Source: Candidatus Enterococcus wittei (lineage in GTDB: Bacteria > Bacillota > Bacilli > Lactobacillales > Enterococcaceae). Taken from it: a stretch of 64,000 bases of DNA. Shown one piece after another: positions 1-8,854 of the stretch. The position numbers were made by a program, and so were the translations under genes. How positions within the stretch are numbered: the stretch's first letter is position 1; each line of letters opens with the position of its first letter. The stretch covers positions 523,162 to 587,161 of the forward strand of contig NZ_NGMO01000001.1 of NCBI RefSeq assembly GCF_002140175.1. Direction: 5' to 3'. The notes beneath the pieces were generated by a model, which saw only the letters and a list, made by a program, of their open reading frames with translations, had not been told where the DNA came from and searched no databases.

Positions 1-798
1 GGTCTTACGAATGTCGCTACGAGCTTTGTCCAAATTAAACAGGACTTGCCTTTTGTTAAACAATTCGGTTTCAGGGCTATTTAAATATTTAGGTTGATCT
101 TTCTGTTCATCACCATCAGGAAGGTACCGCCCAGAAAAACCGATCGTTCGTCCCTGAGCATTACGTATAGGAAACATGATCCTTTGATAAAACCGATCAG
201 ATAGTCGCCCATCATCATGTGATACAAATAAGCCAGACTCTTTCAATATTTCCTCTGAATAAGATTCATTTTTGACTACTTGTTGCAAAAAAGAACGTTC
301 ATTTGGTGCAAAACCAATATTGAAAGTTTCAATCACTTCAATCGTTAACCCACGTTTGAGCAGATAATCTAATGCAGGTTCACCCACTTTGGTATGCAAT
401 AACATGTGATGATAAACTTCTGCTGCTTTCTCATGGACAGCAATCAGTTTACCAATTGCTGAGTCACCATGTTGCATTGGTGATGCTTGTTGGCGCCATT
501 GATCTTCAATCTGGATTTGTTCAAAATCAGCAACCTTGATCACCGCTTCTGGAAAAGACAATCCTTCCAGTTCCTGAAGAAACGTAAACACATTTCCTCC
601 TTTTCCACAGCCAAAACAATGGAAAATTTGTTTATCTTCTGCAACGGAAAATGAGGGTGTTCGCTCTTCATGAAATGGGCACAACCCAAGATAATTCTTG
701 CCAGATTTTTTTAATTGGACATATTGCCCAATTACTTCAACGATATTCGTTTGGCTACGAATCGTTTCTATGGTCTCTTGAGGAATCCTTTGAGCCAT
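1..798 (-). CDS. dnaG: DNA primase, N-terminal 266 residues (gene runs off the left edge)
   Basis: Reading from the ATG at 798 back to base 1 gives 266 codons with no stop. The start MAQRIPQETIETIRSQTNIV is typical of DnaG, which makes RNA primers at the replication fork. The CHC2 zinc ribbon is present as C40, H43, C61 and C64 (CPFHEERTPSF then FHCFGCGKGG). The start of the RNA polymerase core follows, with SDRFYQRIMFPIRNAQGRTI and GFSGRYLP. AGGGGGTGAAAAC precedes the ATG as ribosome site. The C-terminal half lies outside the window; in Firmicutes rpoD usually follows in the same operon, but that is not visible here. Confidence 0.96.
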   Translation of the reverse strand, partial: MAQRIPQETIETIRSQTNIVEVIGQYVQLKKSGKNYLGLCPFHEERTPSFSVAEDKQIFHCFGCGKGGNVFTFLQELEGLSFPEAVIKVADFEQIQIEDQWRQQASPMQHGDSAIGKLIAVHEKAAEVYHHMLLHTKVGEPALDYLLKRGLTIEVIETFNIGFAPNERSFLQQVVKNESYSEEILKESGLFVSHDDGRLSDRFYQRIMFPIRNAQGRTIGFSGRYLPDGDEQKDQPKYLNSPETELFNKRQVLFNLDKARSDIRKT

Positions 799-859
799 GT
801 TTTCACCCCCTGCAATTGTTAATACTTCAATGATGAAGTATTTCAGGAGAATAACCGGT

Positions 860-890
860 AAAAAATCGCACTAACAAAAATCAGTGCGAT
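860..890 (-). terminator. Rho-independent terminator after the P-type ATPase gene
   Basis: On the minus strand ATCGCACT (890-883) pairs with AGTGCGAT (872-865) and is followed by a run of T. It lies 84 bases past the ATPase stop and before dnaG, so it separates the two transcripts. Confidence 0.8.
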
Positions 891-973
891 CTTAAAGGAC
901 ACAATTATACATGTTTCATTGTAACATAATTCTATACTTTTTCAAGTGAGAGATTTCAAAAATAACAAACAAT

Positions 974-3331
974 TTATTTTGCTGTCACCTGAACCGTTGC
1001 TTGTGGATTTACTTTCTTTAAAAGCTGCGCTTGGATATCGATTTTCCAATAGATCAAACGTAAAATAATATTCAGGATCATAAATCCAATGAAGTATGGC
1101 CAAGTAGCTCCCAGTCCAAGTTGTACTTCCAACAGACCATGGAATAGCATCGCAGCTACATATATCCCTACTACCGTAGTCACAGCTAAGAAAATGCGTA
1201 GTGGATTAAATGGCAGACAAGCTTTGATTACTGCCATACAGCTGATCCCAATCAGTAAATAATACATTAATGTCGTCGTTGTTTCTGTTGACCATGCTTG
1301 GTTTTTACCAATCACATAAATAGCTACTACATTGAGGAAAACAAGTAGCGCATTTGGCAATGCATTGACTAATGCAGTAGGTAGATAACGATAATCGACT
1401 TTGCGTTTGTCATTTTCAAAAGATAAGAAGAAGGATGGATATCCTTCAATCGCCAAATCAATCAATGTGATTTGGATTGGGATGAAGGGGAACCCAATTG
1501 CTGTGACCGCACATAAAATAGACAAGATAAAGGAATAAATCGTCTTGATAAAGAAAATCCCTGAAACTTTCGTCACATTATTTACGACACGGCGTCCTTC
1601 AAAGAGTACTTCGGGTAACGTGGTGAAATCTGAATCAAGCAACACTAGGTTAGCAATCTGGCGAGTGGCACTATCTCCTTCAGCCATTGCAATACTACAA
1701 TCTGCTTCTCGTAAAGCTAAGACATCATTCACCCCATCGCCAGTCATCGCCACCGTTCGACCTTGTTCTTTTAATTCATTTACTAAGATCTTCTTTTGTT
1801 GCGGACTGACACGACCGAAGACCGTATACGTACGCACGGCTTCCCTTACTTCTTGTTCTTCCGTCAAGTTTGATAAATCAATATACGCTTCATAATTCGG
1901 TAAACCTGCCCGTCTTGCAATATTGGAAACAGTTACCGGATTGTCTCCAGAGATCACTTTTAGGTCAACTCCTTCTTCATGAAGATAAGCAAGAGTTTCC
2001 TGCGCATTTTTACGAATTGGATCATCGATCTCAAACAAGGCAATTGGTTCAACAAGTTGAGGAGCATCCTCTGTCAATGTATGAGTAGGAGCAATTCCCA
2101 GCATCAATACACGATAACCATTCGCCTGAGCTTCAATCAAACTTTTTGGTAACCGACTATTTTCTACCAATCGCTCTGGTGCACCGATATAGACAGTTCC
2201 CAATTCAGGAAACACCATGGCTCCCCATTTTCGGTCTGAAGAAAAAGCTAATTTATCAGTAACTTCATAACGGTTGGAGATAGCAAAATAATCTCTCAAG
2301 GCATGCATCGTTAAGTTATTATCACTACTTTCTGCCAAATACGTTCCCATAATTTGAGGAATCGCTTCTTCATACGTAGGTTGCAATGTTTCTACACGTT
2401 GAATACTCATTTTTCCTTCAGTGATCGTACCTGTTTTATCCAGACACAAGGTATCTACATGAGCCAGCGTTTCAATTGAATACATATCTTGTACAAGAAT
2501 TCGCTTCTTCGCAAGTTTCGTGACTGCGGTTGTCAATGCGATACTGATCAACAACACTAGTCCTTTGGGCAACATTCCTAATAAGGCAGCTGCTGAAACT
2601 ACTACAGACACTTGAAGAGAGGATTCTCTTATAAATAATGCTTCTAGAAAAAGCACAACACCTAAAGGAATGATCACAAAACTGGTGAATTTTGAGACCT
2701 TACGAATCGAATCGACTAACTCAGAACGGATTTTTTTATGCGTTTTGGCTTCGTTCGTCAATCGAACAGCATAATTATCGGCGCCAACACGTATAACCGT
2801 TGCATAAACAGAACCACTTGTTAAGTAACTTCCTGAAAGCAATTCAGCTCCTTCTTCTTTGATAATCAAATCAGATTCACCAGTTAATAACGCTTCGTTC
2901 GCTTCTGCTCGTCCTGACAAGACTTGCATATCTGAGGGAATTTGTTCACCTGCTCCGATCTTTACAAGATCACCTAGAACTAATTCTTTCGTGGAAATCA
3001 ATTGCTCTTTTCCCTCACGAATGACCGTCACTTCCGCTTGAGAAATAATGGACAGTTTTCGTACAAGATTTCTAGCATTGATTTCTTGATAAATCCCCAT
3101 CGTGATATTTACAAAAATAATTGCTAAATAAGCCATATTGGAGTAGGCGCCTACCAATAGCAGACATATTCCTATACCGAAATTCAAAAAATTAAACAAA
3201 GTCAAAATGTTGTCTTTAAAAATTTCTTTGGTGCTTTTTGAGGCATCCTCTTGATAATCATTTTGCTGACCAGAGGCAATCTTTTGGCTTACTTCTTTTT
3301 CTGTAAGTCCTGCTAATTCTTTCATTTCCAT
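974..3331 (-). CDS. P-type cation-transporting ATPase (HAD-IC, about 785 aa)
   Basis: Integral membrane cation pump. It has the actuator motif LLTGES, the phosphorylation motif DKTGTIT, the hinge motif MTGDGVNDVLAL and several hydrophobic segments near residues 40-90, 215-270 and 600-760. At 785 aa it matches the CtpE/YoaB/MgtA-like group of Ca2+/Mn2+-type pumps better than the longer PacL type. The metal is not certain. In transmembrane helix 4 the usual PEGL or PEAL reads LPKGL, so the ion-binding Glu position is Lys. Two starts are possible: ATG 3331, or ATG 3325, which is better spaced from GGCGG. No riboswitch is visible upstream. The DUF368 gene lies upstream on the same strand, with a hairpin in between. 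Confidence 0.85.
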   Translation of the reverse strand: MEMKELAGLTEKEVSQKIASGQQNDYQEDASKSTKEIFKDNILTLFNFLNFGIGICLLLVGAYSNMAYLAIIFVNITMGIYQEINARNLVRKLSIISQAEVTVIREGKEQLISTKELVLGDLVKIGAGEQIPSDMQVLSGRAEANEALLTGESDLIIKEEGAELLSGSYLTSGSVYATVIRVGADNYAVRLTNEAKTHKKIRSELVDSIRKVSKFTSFVIIPLGVVLFLEALFIRESSLQVSVVVSAAALLGMLPKGLVLLISIALTTAVTKLAKKRILVQDMYSIETLAHVDTLCLDKTGTITEGKMSIQRVETLQPTYEEAIPQIMGTYLAESSDNNLTMHALRDYFAISNRYEVTDKLAFSSDRKWGAMVFPELGTVYIGAPERLVENSRLPKSLIEAQANGYRVLMLGIAPTHTLTEDAPQLVEPIALFEIDDPIRKNAQETLAYLHEEGVDLKVISGDNPVTVSNIARRAGLPNYEAYIDLSNLTEEQEVREAVRTYTVFGRVSPQQKKILVNELKEQGRTVAMTGDGVNDVLALREADCSIAMAEGDSATRQIANLVLLDSDFTTLPEVLFEGRRVVNNVTKVSGIFFIKTIYSFILSILCAVTAIGFPFIPIQITLIDLAIEGYPSFFLSFENDKRKVDYRYLPTALVNALPNALLVFLNVVAIYVIGKNQAWSTETTTTLMYYLLIGISCMAVIKACLPFNPLRIFLAVTTVVGIYVAAMLFHGLLEVQLGLGATWPYFIGFMILNIILRLIYWKIDIQAQLLKKVNPQATVQVTAK

Positions 3332-3639
3332 TTTCCGCCAACTTTCAAAAAATAATTACATCATTAAGTCTATCTTTTTCCTTTAATAAAAACAACTTGT
3401 TTTTATTCATTTCAGCTTAAACTATCAAAGAAGTTTAATGTCCTTATTCACTATCTAGTCTATAGGATTGTTATGAGATTCGTTTCTCTACTCACCCTAT
3501 AAATCCATTTTTTTATCCCTAATTCATCGATATTCAATAACCCATTCCTGTGATATTAAGTGAAAGGATGAGAAAATAGGTAGCACGATTTTCTCACCCT
3601 CTCACTTAGTACTCGGAACTATACAGCTTTTGAACACTC
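3332..3639. other. Intergenic, 308 bases
   Basis: Contains the hairpin at 3560-3605 and otherwise AT-rich sequence. It was checked for a yybP-ykoY leader, because related pumps have one, and none was found. No clear promoter was identified. Confidence 0.5.
3560..3605 (-). terminator. Hairpin after the DUF368 gene
   Basis: An 18-bp imperfect stem (3560-3577 with 3588-3605, two G-U pairs on the minus-strand RNA) lies 35 bases past the DUF368 stop. The T-run after it is weak, so this is a probable terminator and not a textbook one. Confidence 0.55.
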
Positions 3640-4497
3640 TTATTTATATTGTTCTTCTAATCGACTCATCCACCAACCTAATGCTCCACCAGCTATAAAC
3701 AAAACTGGACATGCAAGAATTCCTGCAATTCCTAATCCTGAGTAATCTGTGGGAATGATCATGATCGTTGATGCAAAAACGATTCCTAAAATGAAATGGA
3801 ATAGCTTGCTATAAGCCTTTGAAAAGATGAAATCCATGACTTTGGATAAACCAAGAACACAAACGATTCCTCCGATAGCAATCGGGATAATCACTTCTAA
3901 GCGAACTTCTTTGAAGCCATCTGCCATTGCTTTATACAGTCCCATATAAACCAAAAAATTGGAGGGACTTAATCCTGGAACAATCATCCCTAAGCCAATC
4001 AAGGCTCCCGCCAAAAGCCATGTATACAAATTTTGTTCCACTTGGCCGTCGAATAACTGAGCACCATAAAGTAAGAAAAGATAGCCAACCACAAAAGTTG
4101 CAACCATAATGATTAGGTCTGTTTTATCTCGTCCTTTTTTTCCTGATTCCTTCCATAAAGCAGGCACAGTTCCTGCAATACAACCAACAAAAAACCACAG
4201 AATAGTTGTCTCATAAGCCCCTAATAAAAAGCTGACTAAAAAAGATAATAGGAACACACCAGTAATGCCTCCTAAGCCTACAGGTAAAAAGAATAAAACA
4301 TTTTCTTTGAAATTTCTGGTAAGATGCGCAAGAAAAGAAATCAAACGTTCATACATGCCAAAAACTGCTGCTAATGCACCACCGCTTACTCCAGGCAATA
4401 TAAAACCTGAACCAATAAACATTCCTTTAAAAAAACGCAATCCCCAATCTTTCGTTGTGTTCTTTGATACTTCTCTCACTTCTGGATTTTTTTCCAC
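3640..4497 (-). CDS. popT: DUF368 membrane protein, probable undecaprenyl-phosphate translocase (PopT family)
   Basis: Polytopic membrane protein of about 285 aa. It shows the two family signatures, GSGFILPGVSGGALAAVFG near the N-terminus and a related inverted copy GLGMIVPGLSPSNFLVYMG in the second half. DUF368 proteins are established as transporters that recycle undecaprenyl phosphate across the membrane for wall synthesis, so this gene belongs with the other envelope genes in the window. The first possible GTG (4509) overlaps the AAGGAG, so I place the start at the GTG at 4497, eleven bases after GGAG. The role is by family and the start is moderately sure. Confidence 0.85.
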   Translation of the reverse strand: MEKNPEVREVSKNTTKDWGLRFFKGMFIGSGFILPGVSGGALAAVFGMYERLISFLAHLTRNFKENVLFFLPVGLGGITGVFLLSFLVSFLLGAYETTILWFFVGCIAGTVPALWKESGKKGRDKTDLIIMVATFVVGYLFLLYGAQLFDGQVEQNLYTWLLAGALIGLGMIVPGLSPSNFLVYMGLYKAMADGFKEVRLEVIIPIAIGGIVCVLGLSKVMDFIFSKAYSKLFHFILGIVFASTIMIIPTDYSGLGIAGILACPVLFIAGGALGWWMSRLEEQYK

Positions 4498-4560
4498 TTG
4501 TTTTAGCACTCCTTCTTTCTAACCATTTTTTATTTTCATTTATCTTTTCTTCATGCTTTT

Positions 4561-5187
4561 TTAAATTTTTTTATACCATTCAATGATTTTCTCATTCATT
4601 TGAACGAGATCAACGTAAAACATATTACCGCCATTACTATAGAGATATCCGCCATTATACAATAAAGATTGGATTCGCCAATAACGATACGTTTTCTTTT
4701 CCTCGTTTCCTAGTAGTGGGCTTAGCACATTTTTTGAATACTCTTCCGCAATGGACAACGAATTTTTGCCCCCTCTATTCTTCACATAAACAATGTAATC
4801 TTTTCCAAAATTATATGCTTGGATCGCTGTTGCTAAATCGCAACCTTGCTTTTGTGCCTCATCTATCATTTCTGCAAGATAACTCACCCCTTGATCGATG
4901 CTCTCTTTTTGTGACGTGATTGCTCCAATTTGACCATGGGCACTTTCAGAACTCTGCATCAGATCGACACCTTTTCCTTTTGACTCTGTCAAAATAATCG
5001 CTTTGACTAGATTTTCATAATCTTGCATCTGATATTTTTCTACAGCTGTTGTTATTTCTGCTTGATATTGATCCACACGTTTGAGCGATTGATAGGTCCT
5101 ACCCAATAGAAAAAGAAGTATGACCAAAATCGCTAGACTTAATATACTTCCGATCATTCGAAAGAGTGATTTTCTTTTTTTTCTCAT
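4561..5187 (-). CDS. Membrane-anchored lysozyme-like protein (CwlT N-domain-like)
   Basis: 208 aa. A positively charged N-terminus (MRKKRKSLFR) is followed by one transmembrane helix at about residues 10-30, so it is probably anchored with the enzyme domain outside. The rest matches the lysozyme_like family, with ILTESKGKGVDLMQSSES carrying the probable catalytic Glu, then AIQAYNFGKDYI and YSKNVLSPLLG as in bacterial CwlT-type muramidases. It should cut peptidoglycan glycan strands. AGGTGGGTTTTA precedes the ATG. It lies 51 bases from the DUF368 gene on the same strand and could be transcribed with it. Confidence 0.8.
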   Translation of the reverse strand: MRKKRKSLFRMIGSILSLAILVILLFLLGRTYQSLKRVDQYQAEITTAVEKYQMQDYENLVKAIILTESKGKGVDLMQSSESAHGQIGAITSQKESIDQGVSYLAEMIDEAQKQGCDLATAIQAYNFGKDYIVYVKNRGGKNSLSIAEEYSKNVLSPLLGNEEKKTYRYWRIQSLLYNGGYLYSNGGNMFYVDLVQMNEKIIEWYKKI

Positions 5188-5397
5188 TAAAACCCACCTA
5201 GTTATTTTGACATCTTTTTTTATCTTACTATTTCTTTGACTTCTTGGCTATTTCTAATCTGTTTTTATTCTGTCAATTTAATAAAAAATGAATTTTTCAT
5301 CTTTTAATTAATCTTACGAAATTGATCGTTTTTTTTATTGGATATTGATTTTAAAAAAAGGAAAAAGCCGTTATACTGGAAAACAGTAGGTGATTGT

Positions 5398-6114
5398 ATG
5401 GAAAAAGAAAGAAAATATGCGAAAATGTCCGATGGTACTGAAATCTATTATGAGAAAAGTGGTCATGGCTTCCCACTATTTTTGCTGCATGGTAATGATG
5501 GGAGTGGACGATTTTTTTCTGAACAAGTTCCGCTTCTAGAACAACACTTTACGGTTTACCTTGTAGACAGTCGAGGACATGGGCATTCCACGAATGAAGC
5601 AGGAACCTTAAACTTTCGTTTGATGGCTGAAGACCTGTCAACGCTTATGTTTCTAGAAGGTATTACGAAAGCTGATTTTCTGGGATTCAGTGACGGAGCG
5701 AATCTAGCCCTTGTATTTTCGAGCCACTATCCGGAAAAAGTCCATCGTTTGATTTTAAATTCGGGAAATACTTTATTAAGTGGTGTTCTTTGGTCAGCTA
5801 GGCTATTGACTGCTCTTCATTACTTATTGATATGGGTATGCGCACTTGTTCATCCTAGATTTCGACAAAATCTATTAGTCATTAATCTTTTGCTTCATGA
5901 TATCGGGATCAGCACCGAAGACTTAGAAAATATCAAGAGTCCAACGATGATCATCGTCGGAAAAAAAGATGTAATCAAATTGAAACACTCGCTTTATTTA
6001 GCTAAAACAATTCCTAATGCCTCATTTGTCATCGTCAAAGGGCAAGGTCATCAATTAGCTAGAAAAGATCCAAAACGTTTCAATCAGGAAGTGCTGAACT
6101 TTCTTACAGAATAA
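5398..6114 (+). CDS. Alpha/beta hydrolase, first gene of the mprF operon
   Basis: 238 aa from the ATG at 5398, chosen for the AGGTGA site seven bases upstream; an in-frame TTG at 5338 has no ribosome site. Alpha/beta-hydrolase features: oxyanion region LLHGNDGSG (about 29-37), DSRGHGHS (about 57-64), nucleophile elbow GFSDG with S98, a late acid in VGKKDV and catalytic His in GQGHQLA. The substrate is unknown. It ends 19 bases before the mprF start with no terminator, so the two are almost certainly co-transcribed, which suggests a membrane-lipid or peptide-resistance role (inference). Confidence 0.85.
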   Translation: MEKERKYAKMSDGTEIYYEKSGHGFPLFLLHGNDGSGRFFSEQVPLLEQHFTVYLVDSRGHGHSTNEAGTLNFRLMAEDLSTLMFLEGITKADFLGFSDGANLALVFSSHYPEKVHRLILNSGNTLLSGVLWSARLLTALHYLLIWVCALVHPRFRQNLLVINLLLHDIGISTEDLENIKSPTMIIVGKKDVIKLKHSLYLAKTIPNASFVIVKGQGHQLARKDPKRFNQEVLNFLTE

Positions 6115-6133
6115 ATAAATGGTAGGTGATTTT

Positions 6134-8719
6134 TTGTTTAAAAAGACGATCCAATGGTTTAAGAACCACTTAAGACTTATAAAAACCGTATTCTTAATCT
6201 CTGTCCTTGTCATTATTATTGGAGAGTTAATGAAGATCGGTACCACATTATCTGCTGCACAACTGGCTGAAGTATTTTCAACCATCCCGATTTGGAAAAT
6301 AGGAATCATGTTGATTATTGGCTTACTTTCTGTTCTGCCGATGATTGGCTATGACCTGATTTTGAATCAATTACTGAATCAAAAACAAAAACCTTTATAC
6401 TTATTAGAAACAAGTTGGATGATCAATACGATTAATAATATCGCTGGATTCGGTGGCTTTATCAGTATCGGGTTGCGTTCTGAAGTTTACGGAAAAAGAA
6501 AAAGCAGCCGACAAGTCATGCAAGCTTTATCTAAAATTTTCTTGTTTCTGATGGCAGGATTGTCCATCTATAGTCTGATTTCCTTTTTAATGGTATTCTT
6601 CACTTCGGTTTCGCCTTTTTTAAAACAATACTGGATTTGGCTAATCGGTGGAGGCTTGTATTTTCCACTTGTCTTTTTGATTACCACCCTAAAAAAAGAA
6701 GGATATGTTGGCGGGTTGACTTTTAGAGCCCAAACACAATTAATCCTGGTTTCCCTTTTAGAATGGACAGGTGTTTTGACGAGTTTTCTAGCCGTTGGTT
6801 ACTTAATGGAAGTCCCCATTGACTTATGGCAAACGATTCCACTATTTATAGCCGCTTCTGTGATTGGGATCGTCTCCATGATCCCTGGAGAAATTGGAAG
6901 TTTCGATGTCATGATGATCTTAGGACTTTCAGCTCTTGGCATTCCAAAAGAAACTGTCGTTGCATGGATTCTGCTTTATCGTCTTTTCTATTACTTCATT
7001 CCGTTTTTCATTGGTCTAGTTTTCTTTTTTAAAAATGTTGGAACTTCCATCAATCAACGCTACTCAGGCATTCCTAAACAACTGAGTACGGAATTAGCCC
7101 ACAAGATTCTTGTGGTTTTGATGTATTTTTCAGGTATCTTGCTTGTTTTATCTGCTACTGTTCCTCAAGCATTCGCAGAATTTCATTGGTTACATCATAT
7201 CAATCCATTAAGGTTAAGCTTTATTATTCAATTTCCGAGTATCTTACTAGGTTTCTTATTCGTGATCATGGGAAGAGGAATCGCTGCACGTGTCAAGCGT
7301 GCTTACCAACCTACGATAGTATTGATTGTACTAGCTCTCTTATATGTTGGCATCAATGATTTGAGTATAACGGCGATTATTTTCTTACTGATTCTATTGC
7401 TCATAGTCATTGCTTCAAGAAATGAGCTTTTTCGCGAACAACTGATTTATTCTTGGGAATGGTTGACAATAGACGGGCTGATTATTGGTACACTGACTGT
7501 TTTATATATCATTATTGGTGTGTATAACATGCCAGTTTTCCCACATCGTCAACATCATTTTATTTCATTTTTCTTGTTTCCTTCAGAAAAGATCTGGTTT
7601 TCCGGTTTACTAGCCATTGTCGCGGTTAGTTTCATGATCATTCTTCTCGTCCATTTTCTTCAAGGAGAAAAAAAACAAGTAGGAGAAATCGTCAATGAGC
7701 AAAAAGCATTAGAAATCTTGCAAAAGTTTGGCGGTAATTCCGACAGCCAATTGATTTTCTTAAAGGATAAACGGATGTTTGTCTATGAGAAAAATGGAGA
7801 AGCAACTGTTTTGCTACAATTTGCTTGTTACAATAACAAATGTATTGTCATGGGCGATCCTTCTGGTAAAAAAGAAGATTTCCCCGAAGCAATCGAATCT
7901 TTTATTGCAGAGACCGATCGCTTGTGTTTCCTACCGGTGTTTTATGAAACCAGTGAAGAACTGGTAATGATTTTGCATGAATTTGGTTATGATTTTATCA
8001 AAATGGGAGAAGAAGCTCATGTTCAATTAGCCTCATTTACGACATCTGGTAAAAAAATGAAAGGAACACGCGCCATTTTAAATCGAATCGATCGTGAAGG
8101 ATTTACGTTTGATATCCTTTACCCACCTTTTTCTCAGTCACAGATGCAAGAATTGAAACAAATATCGGATAACTGGTTAGGAAGTCGCAAAGAAAAAGGT
8201 TTTTCATTAGGTTTCTTTTCTGAAGAATATTTACAGCGTGGGCCAATTGCCGTAATAAAAACCCCTCAAAACGAGCTAGTTGCTTTTGCTTCGATTATGC
8301 CAACTTATACCAATAACCAAGTAGGAACGATTGACCTGATGCGCTACGATCCAGAACGCGCGCCTTCAGGCAGTATGGACTTTTTATTCATCCATTTGTT
8401 TGAACACATGAAAGAAGATAACGTCCAGTGGTTTAATTTGGGGATGGCTCCATTAGCCAATGTAGGAACATCAAGAAAAAGTTTTATCCAAGAACGTATT
8501 TCCTATCTTGTCTATGAATTTGGTTCTCATTTCTACTCTTTCCAAGGATTGAGAGAATATAAAGATAAATACGCAACTAATTGGACATCTCGCTATACTC
8601 TTTATTCTCGTGATAGTTGGGTTGCTTATGTAATGATCGCTCTATTGATTATTGACAATGCACCAGTTGATCACATAAAAAATCAGCCTCGTGGTGTAAG
8701 AAAATGGTTTAAAAAATAA
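6134..8719 (+). CDS. mprF: Phosphatidylglycerol lysyltransferase / flippase MprF
   Basis: About 861 aa. The N-terminal 500 residues are a multi-helix flippase domain (for example AGFGGFISIGLRSEVYGKR and SMIPGEIGSFD). The C-terminal 330 residues are the soluble synthase domain, with the patterns VMGDPSG, KEKGFSLGFFSEEYL, GSMDFLFIHLFEHMK and WFNLGMAPLANVG. MprF adds an amino acid, usually lysine, from charged tRNA to phosphatidylglycerol and moves the product to the outer leaflet, which lowers sensitivity to cationic peptides and daptomycin. I chose TTG 6134 because GGTAGGTGAT lies just upstream; ATG 6119 has no site. A strong terminator follows. Confidence 0.93.
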   Translation: MFKKTIQWFKNHLRLIKTVFLISVLVIIIGELMKIGTTLSAAQLAEVFSTIPIWKIGIMLIIGLLSVLPMIGYDLILNQLLNQKQKPLYLLETSWMINTINNIAGFGGFISIGLRSEVYGKRKSSRQVMQALSKIFLFLMAGLSIYSLISFLMVFFTSVSPFLKQYWIWLIGGGLYFPLVFLITTLKKEGYVGGLTFRAQTQLILVSLLEWTGVLTSFLAVGYLMEVPIDLWQTIPLFIAASVIGIVSMIPGEIGSFDVMMILGLSALGIPKETVVAWILLYRLFYYFIPFFIGLVFFFKNVGTSINQRYSGIPKQLSTELAHKILVVLMYFSGILLVLSATVPQAFAEFHWLHHINPLRLSFIIQFPSILLGFLFVIMGRGIAARVKRAYQPTIVLIVLALLYVGINDLSITAIIFLLILLLIVIASRNELFREQLIYSWEWLTIDGLIIGTLTVLYIIIGVYNMPVFPHRQHHFISFFLFPSEKIWFSGLLAIVAVSFMIILLVHFLQGEKKQVGEIVNEQKALEILQKFGGNSDSQLIFLKDKRMFVYEKNGEATVLLQFACYNNKCIVMGDPSGKKEDFPEAIESFIAETDRLCFLPVFYETSEELVMILHEFGYDFIKMGEEAHVQLASFTTSGKKMKGTRAILNRIDREGFTFDILYPPFSQSQMQELKQISDNWLGSRKEKGFSLGFFSEEYLQRGPIAVIKTPQNELVAFASIMPTYTNNQVGTIDLMRYDPERAPSGSMDFLFIHLFEHMKEDNVQWFNLGMAPLANVGTSRKSFIQERISYLVYEFGSHFYSFQGLREYKDKYATNWTSRYTLYSRDSWVAYVMIALLIIDNAPVDHIKNQPRGVRKWFKK

Positions 8720-8746
8720 ACAGTTACATCAAAATTAACGACCAAT

Positions 8747-8803
8747 AAAAGGCGAAGAATCTGGAAAATAGAAAAACTATTTTCGGATTCTTCGCCTTTT
8801 TCC
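8747..8803. terminator. Bidirectional terminator between mprF and tuf
   Basis: GGCGAAGAATC (from 8751) pairs with GATTCTTCGCC, with an inner stem GAAAATAG/CTATTTTC. It is flanked by A and T runs, so it works for both converging genes. It belongs to the hairpin family with the AAAATAG core seen elsewhere in the window. Confidence 0.9.
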
Positions 8804-8854
8804 TGAAATCACAAGTTGTTGCATCTTTTTAATTAATAAACAATCAGAGATCGT

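Noticed and set aside
1545..1895. Open frame of 116 aa on the plus strand
   Set aside because: Antisense to the P-type ATPase, no ribosome site, no motif.
3332..3639. Mn2+ riboswitch upstream of the first P-type ATPase
   Set aside because: The conserved GGGGAGUA and GGUUUUCUGG blocks are absent; only a hairpin of the preceding gene is there.
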